The notes: generated from the letters alone by a model not told the origin. DNA of 64,000 nt from Kuafuiihalomonas sp039024635 (GCA_039024635.1 JBCCQA010000009.1:1-64000), one strand, 5' to 3'; shown: positions 26,630-36,353, numbered from the stretch's first letter. Numbers and translations are program-made.

Positions 26630-27870
26630 TCGTCGAAGGCCCCGTGAAGCTTCGGGAGGTCCGGGAACAGTTGGGTGAGCTCACGAATGGGGTCGGGCCG
26701 CCGCAGAAGACGGTCCACCGCATCCTGAATCCCTTGGATGGTGAGAGGATACATGTCGAAGATCTCTCTGATCACTCGGGTCGTGAAGCCTCCCCACCAC
26801 TGCGGGCGAAGTGGATTGAGCCACACCGAGCGCGGGAACTGACGACGCAGCCGGTGGAGCCACACGAGACCGGGCGTGCGATTTTGGTGAAAGTAAAAGT
26901 TGGCCCCAAAGACATCGAGAAGCTCGGTGGGCGCCATCGAAGCGTCGCCGACGATGATGAGGAAGGTCTTGCGGGGGCGATTGCGGATGAGCTCGAGCGT
27001 ATCGATGCCCTCGTCGACCGCGCGGGCCGGCTCCAAGGACTCATATACACAGTTGTGAAACGAATAGGCCTCGAATCGCTTCCAGTGCTGGAGCTGATGG
27101 GCGGCGGTGAAGAGCTGCTCCACTCGATGGGCGTGGGGATCCATGGTTCCACCGACGTCCATCATCAGCACTACTCGGGCTTCGTTCTTGCGTGGGGGCG
27201 CAAAGTGGAGCTCGAGCTCGGCGCTTCGCGCCGTTCGGTCGATGCTCTCTTCGACGTCCAGCTCGAGTTCTGCGTGATCCCGACTCAGACGACGAAGCTT
27301 CTTCAAGGCCACAGCCATGCTCCGGGCGTCCAAGGCTCGGTCATGTCGATAGGGTCGAAAATGCCGGGCCGACGCCACCTGAATCGCGGACCGTTGCCCT
27401 CCTACACCACCGACGCGGATGCCGGCCGGGTTGCGACCGCCATGACCATAGGGCGAGGTACCCCCGGTACCCACCCACCGACTTCCACCGTCGTGGCGCT
27501 CCTTCTGCTCCCGAAGACGCTCCTCGAAGGCCTTCCGGAGCTCGTCCAGAGGCAGCGCCTCTAGCTCGGCGAGCTTGGCAGGATCGAGGTCGAACCGCTT
27601 TGGATCCTCCAACCAGGCCAGGACCGCCTCCAGGGCGGGACGGGGCATCTCGGCGCTGCCGAAGACGGCCGAGAAGACCTGATCGAAGAGGTCGAACTGG
27701 GCCTCGTTCTTCACGAGGAGGGCTCGGCTGATCCGATGGAAATCGACGAAGTCCGGGCGAATGGCACCCTCTTCGAGGGCCTTCATGAGCCCCAGCCAGT
27801 CCCCGGGGGTTACTTTCAGACCGGCCTCACGGAGACCGTAGAAGAGGTCGCCGAAGGGCAAGAGCGCCAT
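26626..27870 (-). CDS. CoxE-like VWA domain protein
   Basis: 414 residues. N-terminal half helical and charged, with a Gly-rich linker (about 128-155). The C-terminal VWA domain begins VVLMMDVGGTMDPHAHRVEQL, the modified metal site DxGGT/S-M typical of CoxE-like proteins paired with MoxR ATPases, and continues with AYSFHNCVYESLE. Start and stop overlap both neighbours (TGATG with MoxR, ATGA with CPXCG). MoxR-VWA pairs act as chaperones for insertion of cofactors or assembly of complexes; the client here is unknown. Confidence 0.9.
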   Translation of the reverse strand: MALLPFGDLFYGLREAGLKVTPGDWLGLMKALEEGAIRPDFVDFHRISRALLVKNEAQFDLFDQVFSAVFGSAEMPRPALEAVLAWLEDPKRFDLDPAKLAELEALPLDELRKAFEERLREQKERHDGGSRWVGTGGTSPYGHGGRNPAGIRVGGVGGQRSAIQVASARHFRPYRHDRALDARSMAVALKKLRRLSRDHAELELDVEESIDRTARSAELELHFAPPRKNEARVVLMMDVGGTMDPHAHRVEQLFTAAHQLQHWKRFEAYSFHNCVYESLEPARAVDEGIDTLELIRNRPRKTFLIIVGDASMAPTELLDVFGANFYFHQNRTPGLVWLHRLRRQFPRSVWLNPLRPQWWGGFTTRVIREIFDMYPLTIQGIQDAVDRLLRRPDPIRELTQLFPDLPKLHGAFDE

Positions 27871-28706
27871 CAGCGCCCCCGAGGTGTGCCAGACGAAGCC
27901 AGCCGACGCAGAGTGGTGGCGGTGTCGTCTTCTCGCTTGAGAAGCACGCCGAGAAAAGGGAGCTCCTGGTCCAGAGACTCGGGGTCGACACCGTGGGCCA
28001 TGAGGGCTCCGATCCAGTCGACGAGCTCACTGGTGCTGGGCGGCTTGCGCACGCCTTCGATCTCGCGCAGCCGATAGAAGGCGTCCAGCGCCCGCTCCAG
28101 AAGCCGCGTCGGAAGCTCGGGATGGTGGGTGTGGACGATGTCGGTCATCAGGGCTCGGTCGGGAAAGCTGATGTAGTGGAAGATAGCCCGGCGGAGAAAG
28201 GCGTCCGGCAGCTCCTTCTCAGAGTTGGAGGTGATGATGACGATGGGCCGCTGCTTGGCCTGCACCGTTTCGCCCGTCTCGGGGATGGTGAAGCCCATGG
28301 CGTCGAGCTCGTGAAGGAGGTCGTTCGGAAACTCGATGTCGGCTTTGTCGACTTCGTCGATGAGGAGCACCGCGCGTTCATCGGATGCGAAGGCCTGGCC
28401 CACCGGACCGAGAGAAATGTACTGCCTGATGTCGTCCACCCGCTTGTCGTCGAAGCGGCTGTCGTAGAGGCGCTGAACCGTATCGTAGACGTAGAGGCCG
28501 TCCTTGGCCTTCGTCGTACTCTTGACATGCCATGTGAATAGCGGGGCGCCCAAGCCCTCCGCCACTGAACGGGCGAGGAGCGTCTTGCCGGTCCCCGGCT
28601 CTCCCTTCACCAGGAGAGGGCGGCCGAGCATCGCCGCCACCTCGACGATGCGTCTGAGCTCCTCCGACGCGATGTAGTCCTCGCTCCCGGCCCACTTCGG
28701 CTCCAT
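27870..28706 (-). CDS. MoxR-type AAA+ ATPase
   Basis: 278 residues from ATG 28706 (an earlier frame start at 28781 adds an unlike head). Walker A GEPGTGKT, Walker B AVLLIDEVDKAD, sensor IVIITSNSEKELPDAFLRR. It should remodel or activate a client together with the following VWA protein, to which it is coupled by a TGATG overlap. Divergent from the symporter gene, with 92 nt between. Confidence 0.92.
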   Translation of the reverse strand: MEPKWAGSEDYIASEELRRIVEVAAMLGRPLLVKGEPGTGKTLLARSVAEGLGAPLFTWHVKSTTKAKDGLYVYDTVQRLYDSRFDDKRVDDIRQYISLGPVGQAFASDERAVLLIDEVDKADIEFPNDLLHELDAMGFTIPETGETVQAKQRPIVIITSNSEKELPDAFLRRAIFHYISFPDRALMTDIVHTHHPELPTRLLERALDAFYRLREIEGVRKPPSTSELVDWIGALMAHGVDPESLDQELPFLGVLLKREDDTATTLRRLASSGTPRGR

Positions 28707-28798
28707 GAGAGGGGCGTTAGCACGAGGAGGCTCACTCAGCAGCCGAAGACCAGCATCCCGGTGGACGTGGAGCCGCTCCATCGAGTACGGCCGCAGCG

Positions 28799-30250
28799 GT
28801 GAGCGCGACCCTCATCGGATTCGTCGTGTATCTGATCGTCGTCCTGGTGGCCGGCGGCATCACCTACACGCTCACCAAGACCCAGGAAGACTTCCTCCTC
28901 GCAGGGAGGAAGCTGAACGTCTGGGTGGCCACCTTCTCCGAACGAGCGAGCGGAGAGTCCTCGTGGCTCTTACTCGGCCTCCCGGCCACGGCGGCCACGG
29001 TGGGGCTAGTGGAGAGCTGGACGGCCATCGGCTGCTTGGTCGGGATCGTCTTTGCATGGTGGGCGGTCGCAGAAGGCCTACGCAAGCAAACCGAGGCCGT
29101 CGGCGCCCTGACCCTGCCGGAGTTTTTCGCCAAGAGGTTTGGTCGCACCGCGGTCCCGATTCGCCTCGTCGCCACCGGCATCATCCTCTTCTTCTACTCG
29201 TTCTACCTGGCCGCTCAGTTCAACGGAGCAGGCACCGTCCTAGACGCGACCTTCGGCATCGACCGCTTCACAGGGATCTGCATCGGTGCCTTCGTCATCA
29301 TTCTCTACACGATGCTGGGGGGCTTCGTGGCCGTGGCCTGGACCGACTTCCTCCAAGCCATCATCATGATCGGCACGCTGGTCGTGCTGCCCGTGGTGGG
29401 GGCGATGGAGCTGACCCATCTTCCGCCATCCGAGCGGCATGCTCTCGGCGAAAGCGTACTTTCGTGGACGGGAGGCGCGACGGGCATTGCGGCCTTCACC
29501 GCCATCTTGTCCGGACTCAGCTGGGGCTTTGGGTACTGCGGCCAGCCCCATACGGTGACCCGCTTCATGTCCATCGACGACCCGAGGCGGATCGGCGTGG
29601 GTCGAATCATCGCCTTTCTGTGGGCGGCACCCGCCTTTGCCGGCGCGCTCGCCATCGGCTTGATCGGTGCCCAACTCTTCGACCTGAGCGCCATGAGCGA
29701 CCAGCAGGTCGAGCAGTTGATGCCGATCATGGCCAAGGAGCTCCTCCCCGACTGGCTGGCCGGCGTCTTCATCTCCGGCGCCATCGCCGCCATGATGTCG
29801 ACGGCGGACAGTCAGCTCCTGGTGGGCACCTCGGCCGTGGCCGAAGACGTGTGCCACAAGGGGCTGAAGATGAAGCTGAGCCACGAAGGCTTGGTGCGAC
29901 TGAGCCGCTGGGTCACGGTGGCTCTCGGTCTAGGGGGCTTCGCGCTCGCCGTCTCGAGCGATGAACTCATCTTCCAGCTGGTCAGCTACGCATGGAGCGG
30001 CTTGGGCTCGTCCTTTGGACCGGCCATCCTCCTGACCCTCCACTGGTCGAAGACCCGAGGCGAAGGGGTCCTAGCGGGAATGCTCACCGGCGCCATCACA
30101 ACCGTGGTGTGGTCCTGGCTCCCCGCCAACGACTTCGTTCATGCCCGTCTGGTGAGCTTCGTTGCTTCGGGGGCGATGATCGTCGCGCTCAGCCTCGCCC
30201 TTCAAAAGCGAGCTCCGGCGCCTCCGGGTTGGTCTGGCGGCGGTCAATGA
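28799..30250 (+). CDS. sodium:solute symporter (SSS/PutP family)
   Basis: 483 residues, GTG start, about 12-13 hydrophobic helices. Family markers: DFLLAGRKLN, SSWLLLGLP and IAAMMSTADSQLLVGTSA, where the Ser-Thr pair corresponds to the sodium site of PutP. Closest in style to proline/pantothenate carriers; the substrate cannot be assigned. Its last 62 nt overlap the end of the diguanylate cyclase gene. Confidence 0.92.
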   Translation: MSATLIGFVVYLIVVLVAGGITYTLTKTQEDFLLAGRKLNVWVATFSERASGESSWLLLGLPATAATVGLVESWTAIGCLVGIVFAWWAVAEGLRKQTEAVGALTLPEFFAKRFGRTAVPIRLVATGIILFFYSFYLAAQFNGAGTVLDATFGIDRFTGICIGAFVIILYTMLGGFVAVAWTDFLQAIIMIGTLVVLPVVGAMELTHLPPSERHALGESVLSWTGGATGIAAFTAILSGLSWGFGYCGQPHTVTRFMSIDDPRRIGVGRIIAFLWAAPAFAGALAIGLIGAQLFDLSAMSDQQVEQLMPIMAKELLPDWLAGVFISGAIAAMMSTADSQLLVGTSAVAEDVCHKGLKMKLSHEGLVRLSRWVTVALGLGGFALAVSSDELIFQLVSYAWSGLGSSFGPAILLTLHWSKTRGEGVLAGMLTGAITTVVWSWLPANDFVHARLVSFVASGAMIVALSLALQKRAPAPPGWSGGGQ

Positions 30251-31169
30251 CGAGGGCGTTTCCGACCTGGTCCTTGGCCGCGCTCTTCACTTCCGCCGCG
30301 ATGTGGGTCAGGCGACGAACGTCTCGAACTCCGGGTCGGGCCGTACTCACACCCCCGATCGACACCGAGAGCAGAGGTGCCTGTACGAGCTGGCCTTTTC
30401 GCGTGCGAATTCGAACCAGGCCTTCAGCCAGTTCTTCGTTTGAATAGAACACTCTCTTCTCTTGGTCGAAGAGAGGGAACAGGGCTTGTCCAAAAGCTCG
30501 CCCGTCCCCCTCCTGGACGAGGGCAACGAAATCATCGCCGCCGACGTGGCCCAGGAAGACCCGCTCGAAGCGAGGCATGGAGGCGACGCGAAGCAAGCAG
30601 TCGGCAAAGAGCCGGATTGCTTCGTCGCCGGCATCGAAGCCCCGACTGTCATTGAAGGCCTTGAAGTGGTCGAGATCGATGTGGAGGACGGTGAAGGTCT
30701 CACACGCTTGAAGGCGACGCTCGATCTCGGTTTTGAGGGCGAGGTTCCCAGGGAGCCCGGTGAGAGGGCTCATGTCGCGGGCCACGCGCTGCCGCACGAA
30801 GACCGAAGAGACGCGCATCCGGAGCTCTTCTTGGGTGAAGGGCGCTACGATGAAGTCGTCGGCTCCTTCGGCGAAGCAGTCGTGCAGTTCCTTCATGTTG
30901 GGATCCTCGGCCACGACCAAGACGGGAATGCATGCGCCGCGGAAACTTCGGCGCATGCACCGAAGCCATTGAGACACGGGAAGGTCGGCCAGGTCCTGAT
31001 GGACGACGATGAAGTCGGGCGCCTCGGCTTCGATGAAGCAACGGGCCTCCGCCCCGGTCTCCAGATGAGCCACTTCGCTGAGGCCATCGAAGGTGGCCTG
31101 GGCGTGCTCACAATCCTTGGGACCCACGGTCAGAATCGAGCCGGGGAGCTCCAGTGGCCGACTGGTCAC
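30189..31169 (-). CDS. diguanylate cyclase with degenerate receiver domain
   Basis: 326 residues, GTG start. N-terminal receiver-like domain keeps an Asp (VVHQD) but has VAPF where a receiver has KP, so phosphorylation control is doubtful. The GGDEF domain has PLTGLPGN and LDHFKAFND, and the active-site loop reads GGDDF, compatible with cyclic di-GMP synthesis. The inhibitory RxxD site upstream of the loop is absent, so product inhibition may be lacking. Overlaps the symporter's 3' end. Confidence 0.9.
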   Translation of the reverse strand: MTSRPLELPGSILTVGPKDCEHAQATFDGLSEVAHLETGAEARCFIEAEAPDFIVVHQDLADLPVSQWLRCMRRSFRGACIPVLVVAEDPNMKELHDCFAEGADDFIVAPFTQEELRMRVSSVFVRQRVARDMSPLTGLPGNLALKTEIERRLQACETFTVLHIDLDHFKAFNDSRGFDAGDEAIRLFADCLLRVASMPRFERVFLGHVGGDDFVALVQEGDGRAFGQALFPLFDQEKRVFYSNEELAEGLVRIRTRKGQLVQAPLLSVSIGGVSTARPGVRDVRRLTHIAAEVKSAAKDQVGNALVIDRRQTNPEAPELAFEGRG

Positions 31170-31192
31170 TTGGGAAAACTAGCAGAAGGGTG

Positions 31193-31210
31193 GAGGCTCA
31201 CGCGAGCCTC
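31193..31210 (-). terminator. possible terminator hairpin after export-gate gene
   Basis: GAGGCT-CACGCG-AGCCTC, 18-35 nt beyond the stop of the SctV/FlhA-like gene on the minus strand. No clear U tract on that strand, so termination is only likely. Confidence 0.35.
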
Positions 31211-31227
31211 GCGGACCCACTTCTTGC

Positions 31228-33294
31228 TTACGGTGAGGGCGGGCTCATCAGGGCTCCACCGTCGATACGCCCGATGGATTCGACCATCACGCCCGGAAGA
31301 AGCTCTGCGTAGGACACGACTTGGAGATCAGGGCGGTGGGGCTGCAGAAGCCGCTGTAATGAGCGACGAATCCCTGCATGGGTGACGACGAGCGCATCAT
31401 TTCTGGGGGACAGGGCGGCGAGGACACTTTCGGTCAATCCGCCCCTTTCTCCTTCGGAAAGCGTGCAGACCACCTGGCCGTCGACGTCTCGGAGAGACGC
31501 ATGAATTCGAGCCTCCAACTCCGGCGCGAGAGTAAGAACAGGTAAGGGACCTCGACCCATCCACCGAGCGCCCAATCCGGCCCGGGCGGCCTCAACTTGG
31601 GCGTTCAAGTCTTCACTGGGCGCCTCGGCCAAGGCATCGAGAATGGCCCCGATATCTCGAATGGAGACGCCTTCTTCGATGAGGGCACGCAGAACTCGGG
31701 CGAGGCGCGGAAGGGAAACCTGAGCCGGGACGACCTCCTGAACCAAGGCTCCGCTTTGCCGTCCGAAGTCGTCGACGATCTCGGAGACCGATTGAATGCC
31801 GACGAAGAGACTGAGGTGCTTCCGCGCCGCCTTGGCCAAGTGAAGCGTCACGTAGCCCGGTCCAAGCCAAACTTGGGTCCCCGCGTCGAGCAGCTCTTGC
31901 TGATCCCCCTCCTCGATCCAGGTGGAGGCCCCGCCGTGGACCGGATGGCGCGCGGGCTCCGCCGGCAGGCCCAGAGCGCGAACGGCGGAAGGGTCGGCAC
32001 AGGCCAGCGCCTTGCCTTCGGGGAGCCACCCTTCCTCGACCACCTGGGTTCGGACCCGGATTCGAAACTGCCCCCGGTCCAGCTCCGGTGCACCCCACTG
32101 CACGTCGACAGCAGGCAGCCGAACGCCACTTTCGGAGAAGATCGCCGCTCGAAGCTTGGGCAAAGACTCGGCCATGAGCTGTGTCCGGGCATCCCTGCCG
32201 CGGCCCAAGCCGAAGCGCTCCGCCAAGTCTTCGGAGAGGTCGATCCCCAAAGCGGGCACACCCGCCTGCAGAAGCTGAGCCGGAGCAGGCCGGAGATGCT
32301 GCTCCGACCGCGGCGTCGACTTCGCATCTGGGGCCGGAGCCGAGAGCGGCCGACGCGCTGAGTAGAGCGCGAATCCAAGCCACGCCAGCGCACAGGACCC
32401 GAAAGGCAAAGAAGGAAGCCCAGGCACGGCGGCCAAGCCCAGGCAGAAGAGGCCGCCGAGCCCAAGGGCCTCGGGGCGGGCGGCCAGCTCCCGAATCAGC
32501 GTCCGCCCTAGGTCGCCCCCGTCCGCCTCGCCCCCGACCCGGGTCACCAGCATGCCTGCCGCGAGCGTGACGAGTAGGGCCGGCACTTGCGCGACCAAGC
32601 CGTCCCCAATGGTCAAGAGACCAAAGCTGGACACAGCCTCTGCCAGGCCCATGCCTTCCCGGAAGACGCCGATGGCCGTCCCCACCACCAGGTCGAGGGC
32701 GGTAATGACCAGGCCCGCGATGGCGTCACCCTTGACGAACTTCATGGCGCCATCCATCGCGCCATGGAACTGGCTCTCTCTTTGAAGCTCACGACGCTGT
32801 TCCTCAGCCTCCGCTTCGCTGAGGGCCCCGCTTCGGGCGCTGGCATCGATGGACATCTGGCGACCGGGCAGCGCGTCGAGCGTGAAGCGGGCACCGACCT
32901 CGGCCACGCGCTCTGCGCCTTTCCCCACCACGAGCAGCTGGACGAGGGTCAAGATGGCAAACATCACCGCCCCCACCGCCACGTCGCCTTTGGCGACGAA
33001 GCGCCCGAAGGCTTCGACGAGGGCGCTTCCTCGCGCCTCGGAGAGGATCAGTCGCGTCGAAGAGACGTTGAGCGCGAGGCGGAAGAGCGTCGTGATCAGA
33101 AGGAGGCTGGGAAAGCTAGAAACGGCGAGCGGTCGATCGGCCAGCAGCACGACGACGAAGACAAGGGCGGCGATGGAGAGGTTCAGTGCCAGCAGACCGT
33201 CGAGCACGGGACTGGGCAAGGGAACGATCAAGGTCGCGATCAGGAGGCCGAGGCCGCCCACCAACACCAGCTCGGGCCGCCGGAACATCGTCAT
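31228..33294 (-). CDS. SctV/FlhA family type III export gate protein
   Basis: 688 residues, full family length. Residues 1-320 carry about eight membrane helices with the family block LFRLALNVSSTRLIL and FHGAMDGAMKFVKGDAIAGL; the wording MKFVKGD is more like non-flagellar SctV than FlhA. Residues 340-688 form the cytosolic ring domain. It should form the nonameric export gate of a type III secretion-like system. No other type III or flagellar gene is in this window. ATG overlaps the stop of the TPR gene (ATGA), suggesting coupled expression. Confidence 0.9.
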   Translation of the reverse strand: MTMFRRPELVLVGGLGLLIATLIVPLPSPVLDGLLALNLSIAALVFVVVLLADRPLAVSSFPSLLLITTLFRLALNVSSTRLILSEARGSALVEAFGRFVAKGDVAVGAVMFAILTLVQLLVVGKGAERVAEVGARFTLDALPGRQMSIDASARSGALSEAEAEEQRRELQRESQFHGAMDGAMKFVKGDAIAGLVITALDLVVGTAIGVFREGMGLAEAVSSFGLLTIGDGLVAQVPALLVTLAAGMLVTRVGGEADGGDLGRTLIRELAARPEALGLGGLFCLGLAAVPGLPSLPFGSCALAWLGFALYSARRPLSAPAPDAKSTPRSEQHLRPAPAQLLQAGVPALGIDLSEDLAERFGLGRGRDARTQLMAESLPKLRAAIFSESGVRLPAVDVQWGAPELDRGQFRIRVRTQVVEEGWLPEGKALACADPSAVRALGLPAEPARHPVHGGASTWIEEGDQQELLDAGTQVWLGPGYVTLHLAKAARKHLSLFVGIQSVSEIVDDFGRQSGALVQEVVPAQVSLPRLARVLRALIEEGVSIRDIGAILDALAEAPSEDLNAQVEAARAGLGARWMGRGPLPVLTLAPELEARIHASLRDVDGQVVCTLSEGERGGLTESVLAALSPRNDALVVTHAGIRRSLQRLLQPHRPDLQVVSYAELLPGVMVESIGRIDGGALMSPPSP

Positions 33295-33800
33295 GACTTT
33301 CTCCTCGTGAGGGCGCGATGCAGGGCCTGAATGCGACGGGCCAGGGACGGATCTGCCGGTAGTGCCTCGGCCGCAGCCAAGGCCTGGTCGGCCCCGGACA
33401 GTTCATCTCTGCGCAGTTCGGTTTCGGCCAGGTTCGCCCAGCCCCTTGGGTCCGTCGGCGCCTGCTGGACGTAGCTTCTGAACGCTTGGCGGGCCGCGTT
33501 CAGGTCTCCCGAGGCGAGGGCGACGGCCCCCGAGCCCAGCCAAGGATGCGCTCCGTGGCGACCTTCGGCGATGGCCTCTCGATAGAGCTCCATGGCGCCC
33601 CGCAAGTCACCGTCGGTAGCGCGACCGTGGGCCCTGGAAAGCCTTGCATCCGGCGGACCTGGCGGTCGAGGAAGACGCAAGAGGTCAACACCCGGGGCTT
33701 CGTTCCAGGCCACGTCTGTCCGCTTCGGGGAGGGTGCTTCGGCGAGGGCCCGTCGGATCGCGTGGACCCACGGCGTGGACCTCGGTCCTTGGACGCGCAC
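33291..33800 (-). CDS. TPR-like protein coupled to export gate gene
   Basis: About 169 residues from GTG 33800; an in-frame TTG at 33842 is an alternative. Tetratricopeptide-like helices (GDLRGAMELYREAIAEG, GDLNAARQAFRSYVQQAPTD, ELSGADQALAAAEALP). Type III secretion chaperones and pilotins often have TPR folds, and this gene is ATGA-coupled to the export gate, so a role in the same apparatus is plausible but inferred. Confidence 0.7.
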   Translation of the reverse strand: MRVQGPRSTPWVHAIRRALAEAPSPKRTDVAWNEAPGVDLLRLPRPPGPPDARLSRAHGRATDGDLRGAMELYREAIAEGRHGAHPWLGSGAVALASGDLNAARQAFRSYVQQAPTDPRGWANLAETELRRDELSGADQALAAAEALPADPSLARRIQALHRALTRRKS

Positions 33801-33938
33801 GCTTGGAGCCTGAGCAAGTCTCGGACCGCCGCCTCCGCGCAAGGTTCAAGTCCTTCATACTGCTGGCGATGTCCGAGCCACGTGCAGGCGCCGTCCGGCT
33901 CGGATGACTTCCGGACGCCGACCTGCTTCACCCATCGG

Positions 33939-36353
33939 GTGGACGGCGACGTCATCGTGCACGGTCACTTCTACCAACCGCCCCGTGAGAACCCGTGGAC
34001 GGGCGCGGTGGACCGAGAGCCCTCGGCCGCCCCCTTTCACGACTGGAACGCACGGGTCTTTCGGGACGCCTATCGCGCCAACGCCCACGCACGCATCCTG
34101 GACGATAGCGGTCGGGTCATCCAGGTGGTGAACAACTACGAGACGATGAGCTTCAACTTTGGCCCGACCCTGCTGTCTTGGATGGAAGCCCATCACCCTA
34201 TCACCTACGGACGCATCCTTGAGGCCGATCGAAAGAGCGTTCGTGAGCGAGGCTTCGGCAATGCCCTCGCTCAAGCTTTCAACCACACCATTCTTCCCCT
34301 CGACGATCCGCGGGATCTCCGAACCCAGATCCTGTGGGGCCTGAACGACTTCGAAAGCCGCTTTGGCCGGGTCGCGGAAGGCATGTGGCTTCCCGAGACC
34401 GCGGCCAATGAGGCCGTCTTGTCGGCACTCGCCAAGGCCGGCGTCCGCTTTACCGTCCTGGCCCCGAGTCAAGCTCAGCGCATCCGTCCCCTCGGCACCA
34501 CCGAATGGGCCAGCGTGACCCAGGACCTGGACCAAAGCCGTCCCTATCGTTGGCTGGATCCTGACGCTTCGGGACGCCACCTCGACCTCTTCTTCTTCGA
34601 TGCTGGGCGCTCGAAGGCAGTGGCCTTCGACCGGGCCCTGAACACCAGCCAAGCCTTCGCCGAGCTCTTCTCGCCGGGGCAGCTTCGAATCCTGGCCACC
34701 GACGGCGAATCATACGGCCACCACAGCGTCTTCGGAGACCGAACACTGGCCCACTTCTTTCGAGCCGAGGGGCCGCGACGTGGCTTGAGCTTCACCAACT
34801 TCGCAAGCGTTCGCCATCACCAACCCCCGACCCACGAGGTGGAGCTCGCCGCGGGACCCAACGGTGAAGGTACGGCGTGGTCCTGCGCCCACGGCATAGG
34901 ACGCTGGACCCGAGACTGTGGATGCAGCACCGGGGGCGGACCCGGTGCGCATCAGCGATGGCGGGCACCCCTGCGGACCGCGCTGGAGGGCCTGCGGGAA
35001 GTGCTTCACCAAACCTTCGAGGAGATGGGAGGGGAGCTGTTCTTGGATCCCTGGGCCGCGCGGGACGACTACCAGCCGGTGATCGGCGAGGGTCCCGAAG
35101 CCTTCGAAGCATGGAGCCAGGGCCGGACGCGACGGGACCTGAGCGCGGACGATGGTGTGCGGGCTCGTCGCCTGCTGGAGATGGAGCGCAACGTCCTCCT
35201 CATGTTCACCAGCTGCGGCTGGTTCTTCCACGACGTCTCGGGGATCGAGACGGTGCAGATCTTGAAGTACGCGGGTCGGGCCATCGACCACGCCGTGGAC
35301 CTCGGACTCCCTTCGCCTGAGCCCAAGCTGCTGGAGGCCTTGGCCGAAGCGCCGAGCTACATCCCCGAGCAAGGCACGGGCGCCGACGTCTACCGGAAGG
35401 CGGTAGGTCGAGCCCGCGTCACCCCGGCCCGGGCCGCGGCCCATCTCGCCGTCGATGGGCTGGTCGAGGCGCCCACCGGCGCCGGCGAGTTCGCGGGCTT
35501 CGCCTTCCGGATGGGCCCCTTCCAGGTTCGGCGCTCTGGCCCTTATGCGACGGCGGCGGCCTGGATGGAGCTGGTGTGCGAACGGACCGATGCGCGGCAT
35601 CAGATCGGCGTCGCGGCCCTGCACCTGGGAGGGATCGACGTCTATGGGACCGTGTCTCCCAGCATGAGCCAGGAGGCCTTCGAGAAGGCGGCGAGCCGAA
35701 TCTTCGAAGACGTCGAGGAGTCCAGTCTGCCAACCCTCATCCGTCGTCTGCAGGCCCACTTCGGACCCGAGGAGTTCCAGCTCTCGGACCTGCTGCCGGA
35801 ACAGGCCGAAGGCCTGGCTCAGCTGGCCTTCGGGGAGCTCCTGGAGCGCTTCGGCGACGCCTACGCTCAGCTGTACCGGGACCACGGCCGCACATTGGAC
35901 ATGCTTCAAGCAGCGGGCTTCCAGCTTCCCAAGGAGCTGAAGGCGGCGGCAGAGTTCACCCTTCAGCGACGTTTCCAGGCGGAGATCGAGGACCAGGCCC
36001 AAAGTCGAGATCCCCAAGCCTACCATCGCGCGATCGAGATTGCCCGCCAGGCCGAGAGCGCTGGCTACGCCCTGGACCGCCGAACCTCGGCCCACATCTT
36101 CGAAGGTCTGCTGAACCGGGCGGTCCAGGAGGCCATGCGCGACAAGGACCCTTCCTCGGTGGAGGCCGTCCGCAAGCTGGTGGAGCTTGTGGGCCAGCTC
36201 GCCCTGGAGGTCTCGATGGACCAGGCCCAGGAGATGGTCCTAGGACTCTACGGAGAGACGACCGACCCCGCGACGCGAAGCGCCTTGATGACGCTCCTGC
36301 GACTGACACCCAGCGCCTTTCAAGCCGGCCCCAGCAGCGTCACTCGGCGATGA
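33939..36353 (+). CDS. GH57-like glycosidase with DUF3536
   Basis: 804 residues from GTG 33939; GTG 33957 also possible. Open sequence upstream to 33486 overlaps the TPR gene and is not protein-like. GH57 motifs: HGHFYQPPREN at the N-terminus, EGMWLPETAAN (about 145), where family members carry the nucleophile Glu, and ATDGESYGHH (about 253), with the acid Asp. The rest corresponds to DUF3536, helical. Predicted to act on alpha-1,4-glucans in the cytosol. A second GH57 gene lies at 49.8 kb. Ends in a strong hairpin that contains its stop codon. Confidence 0.88.
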   Translation: MDGDVIVHGHFYQPPRENPWTGAVDREPSAAPFHDWNARVFRDAYRANAHARILDDSGRVIQVVNNYETMSFNFGPTLLSWMEAHHPITYGRILEADRKSVRERGFGNALAQAFNHTILPLDDPRDLRTQILWGLNDFESRFGRVAEGMWLPETAANEAVLSALAKAGVRFTVLAPSQAQRIRPLGTTEWASVTQDLDQSRPYRWLDPDASGRHLDLFFFDAGRSKAVAFDRALNTSQAFAELFSPGQLRILATDGESYGHHSVFGDRTLAHFFRAEGPRRGLSFTNFASVRHHQPPTHEVELAAGPNGEGTAWSCAHGIGRWTRDCGCSTGGGPGAHQRWRAPLRTALEGLREVLHQTFEEMGGELFLDPWAARDDYQPVIGEGPEAFEAWSQGRTRRDLSADDGVRARRLLEMERNVLLMFTSCGWFFHDVSGIETVQILKYAGRAIDHAVDLGLPSPEPKLLEALAEAPSYIPEQGTGADVYRKAVGRARVTPARAAAHLAVDGLVEAPTGAGEFAGFAFRMGPFQVRRSGPYATAAAWMELVCERTDARHQIGVAALHLGGIDVYGTVSPSMSQEAFEKAASRIFEDVEESSLPTLIRRLQAHFGPEEFQLSDLLPEQAEGLAQLAFGELLERFGDAYAQLYRDHGRTLDMLQAAGFQLPKELKAAAEFTLQRRFQAEIEDQAQSRDPQAYHRAIEIARQAESAGYALDRRTSAHIFEGLLNRAVQEAMRDKDPSSVEAVRKLVELVGQLALEVSMDQAQEMVLGLYGETTDPATRSALMTLLRLTPSAFQAGPSSVTRR

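Noticed and set aside
25999..27564. 521-codon plus-strand frame
   Set aside because: Lies across four coupled minus-strand genes with recognised motifs; its product has no domain.
33486..33938. N-terminal extension of the GH57 protein
   Set aside because: Overlaps the TPR gene on the other strand and has no protein-like pattern; the GH57 motif begins right after GTG 33939.
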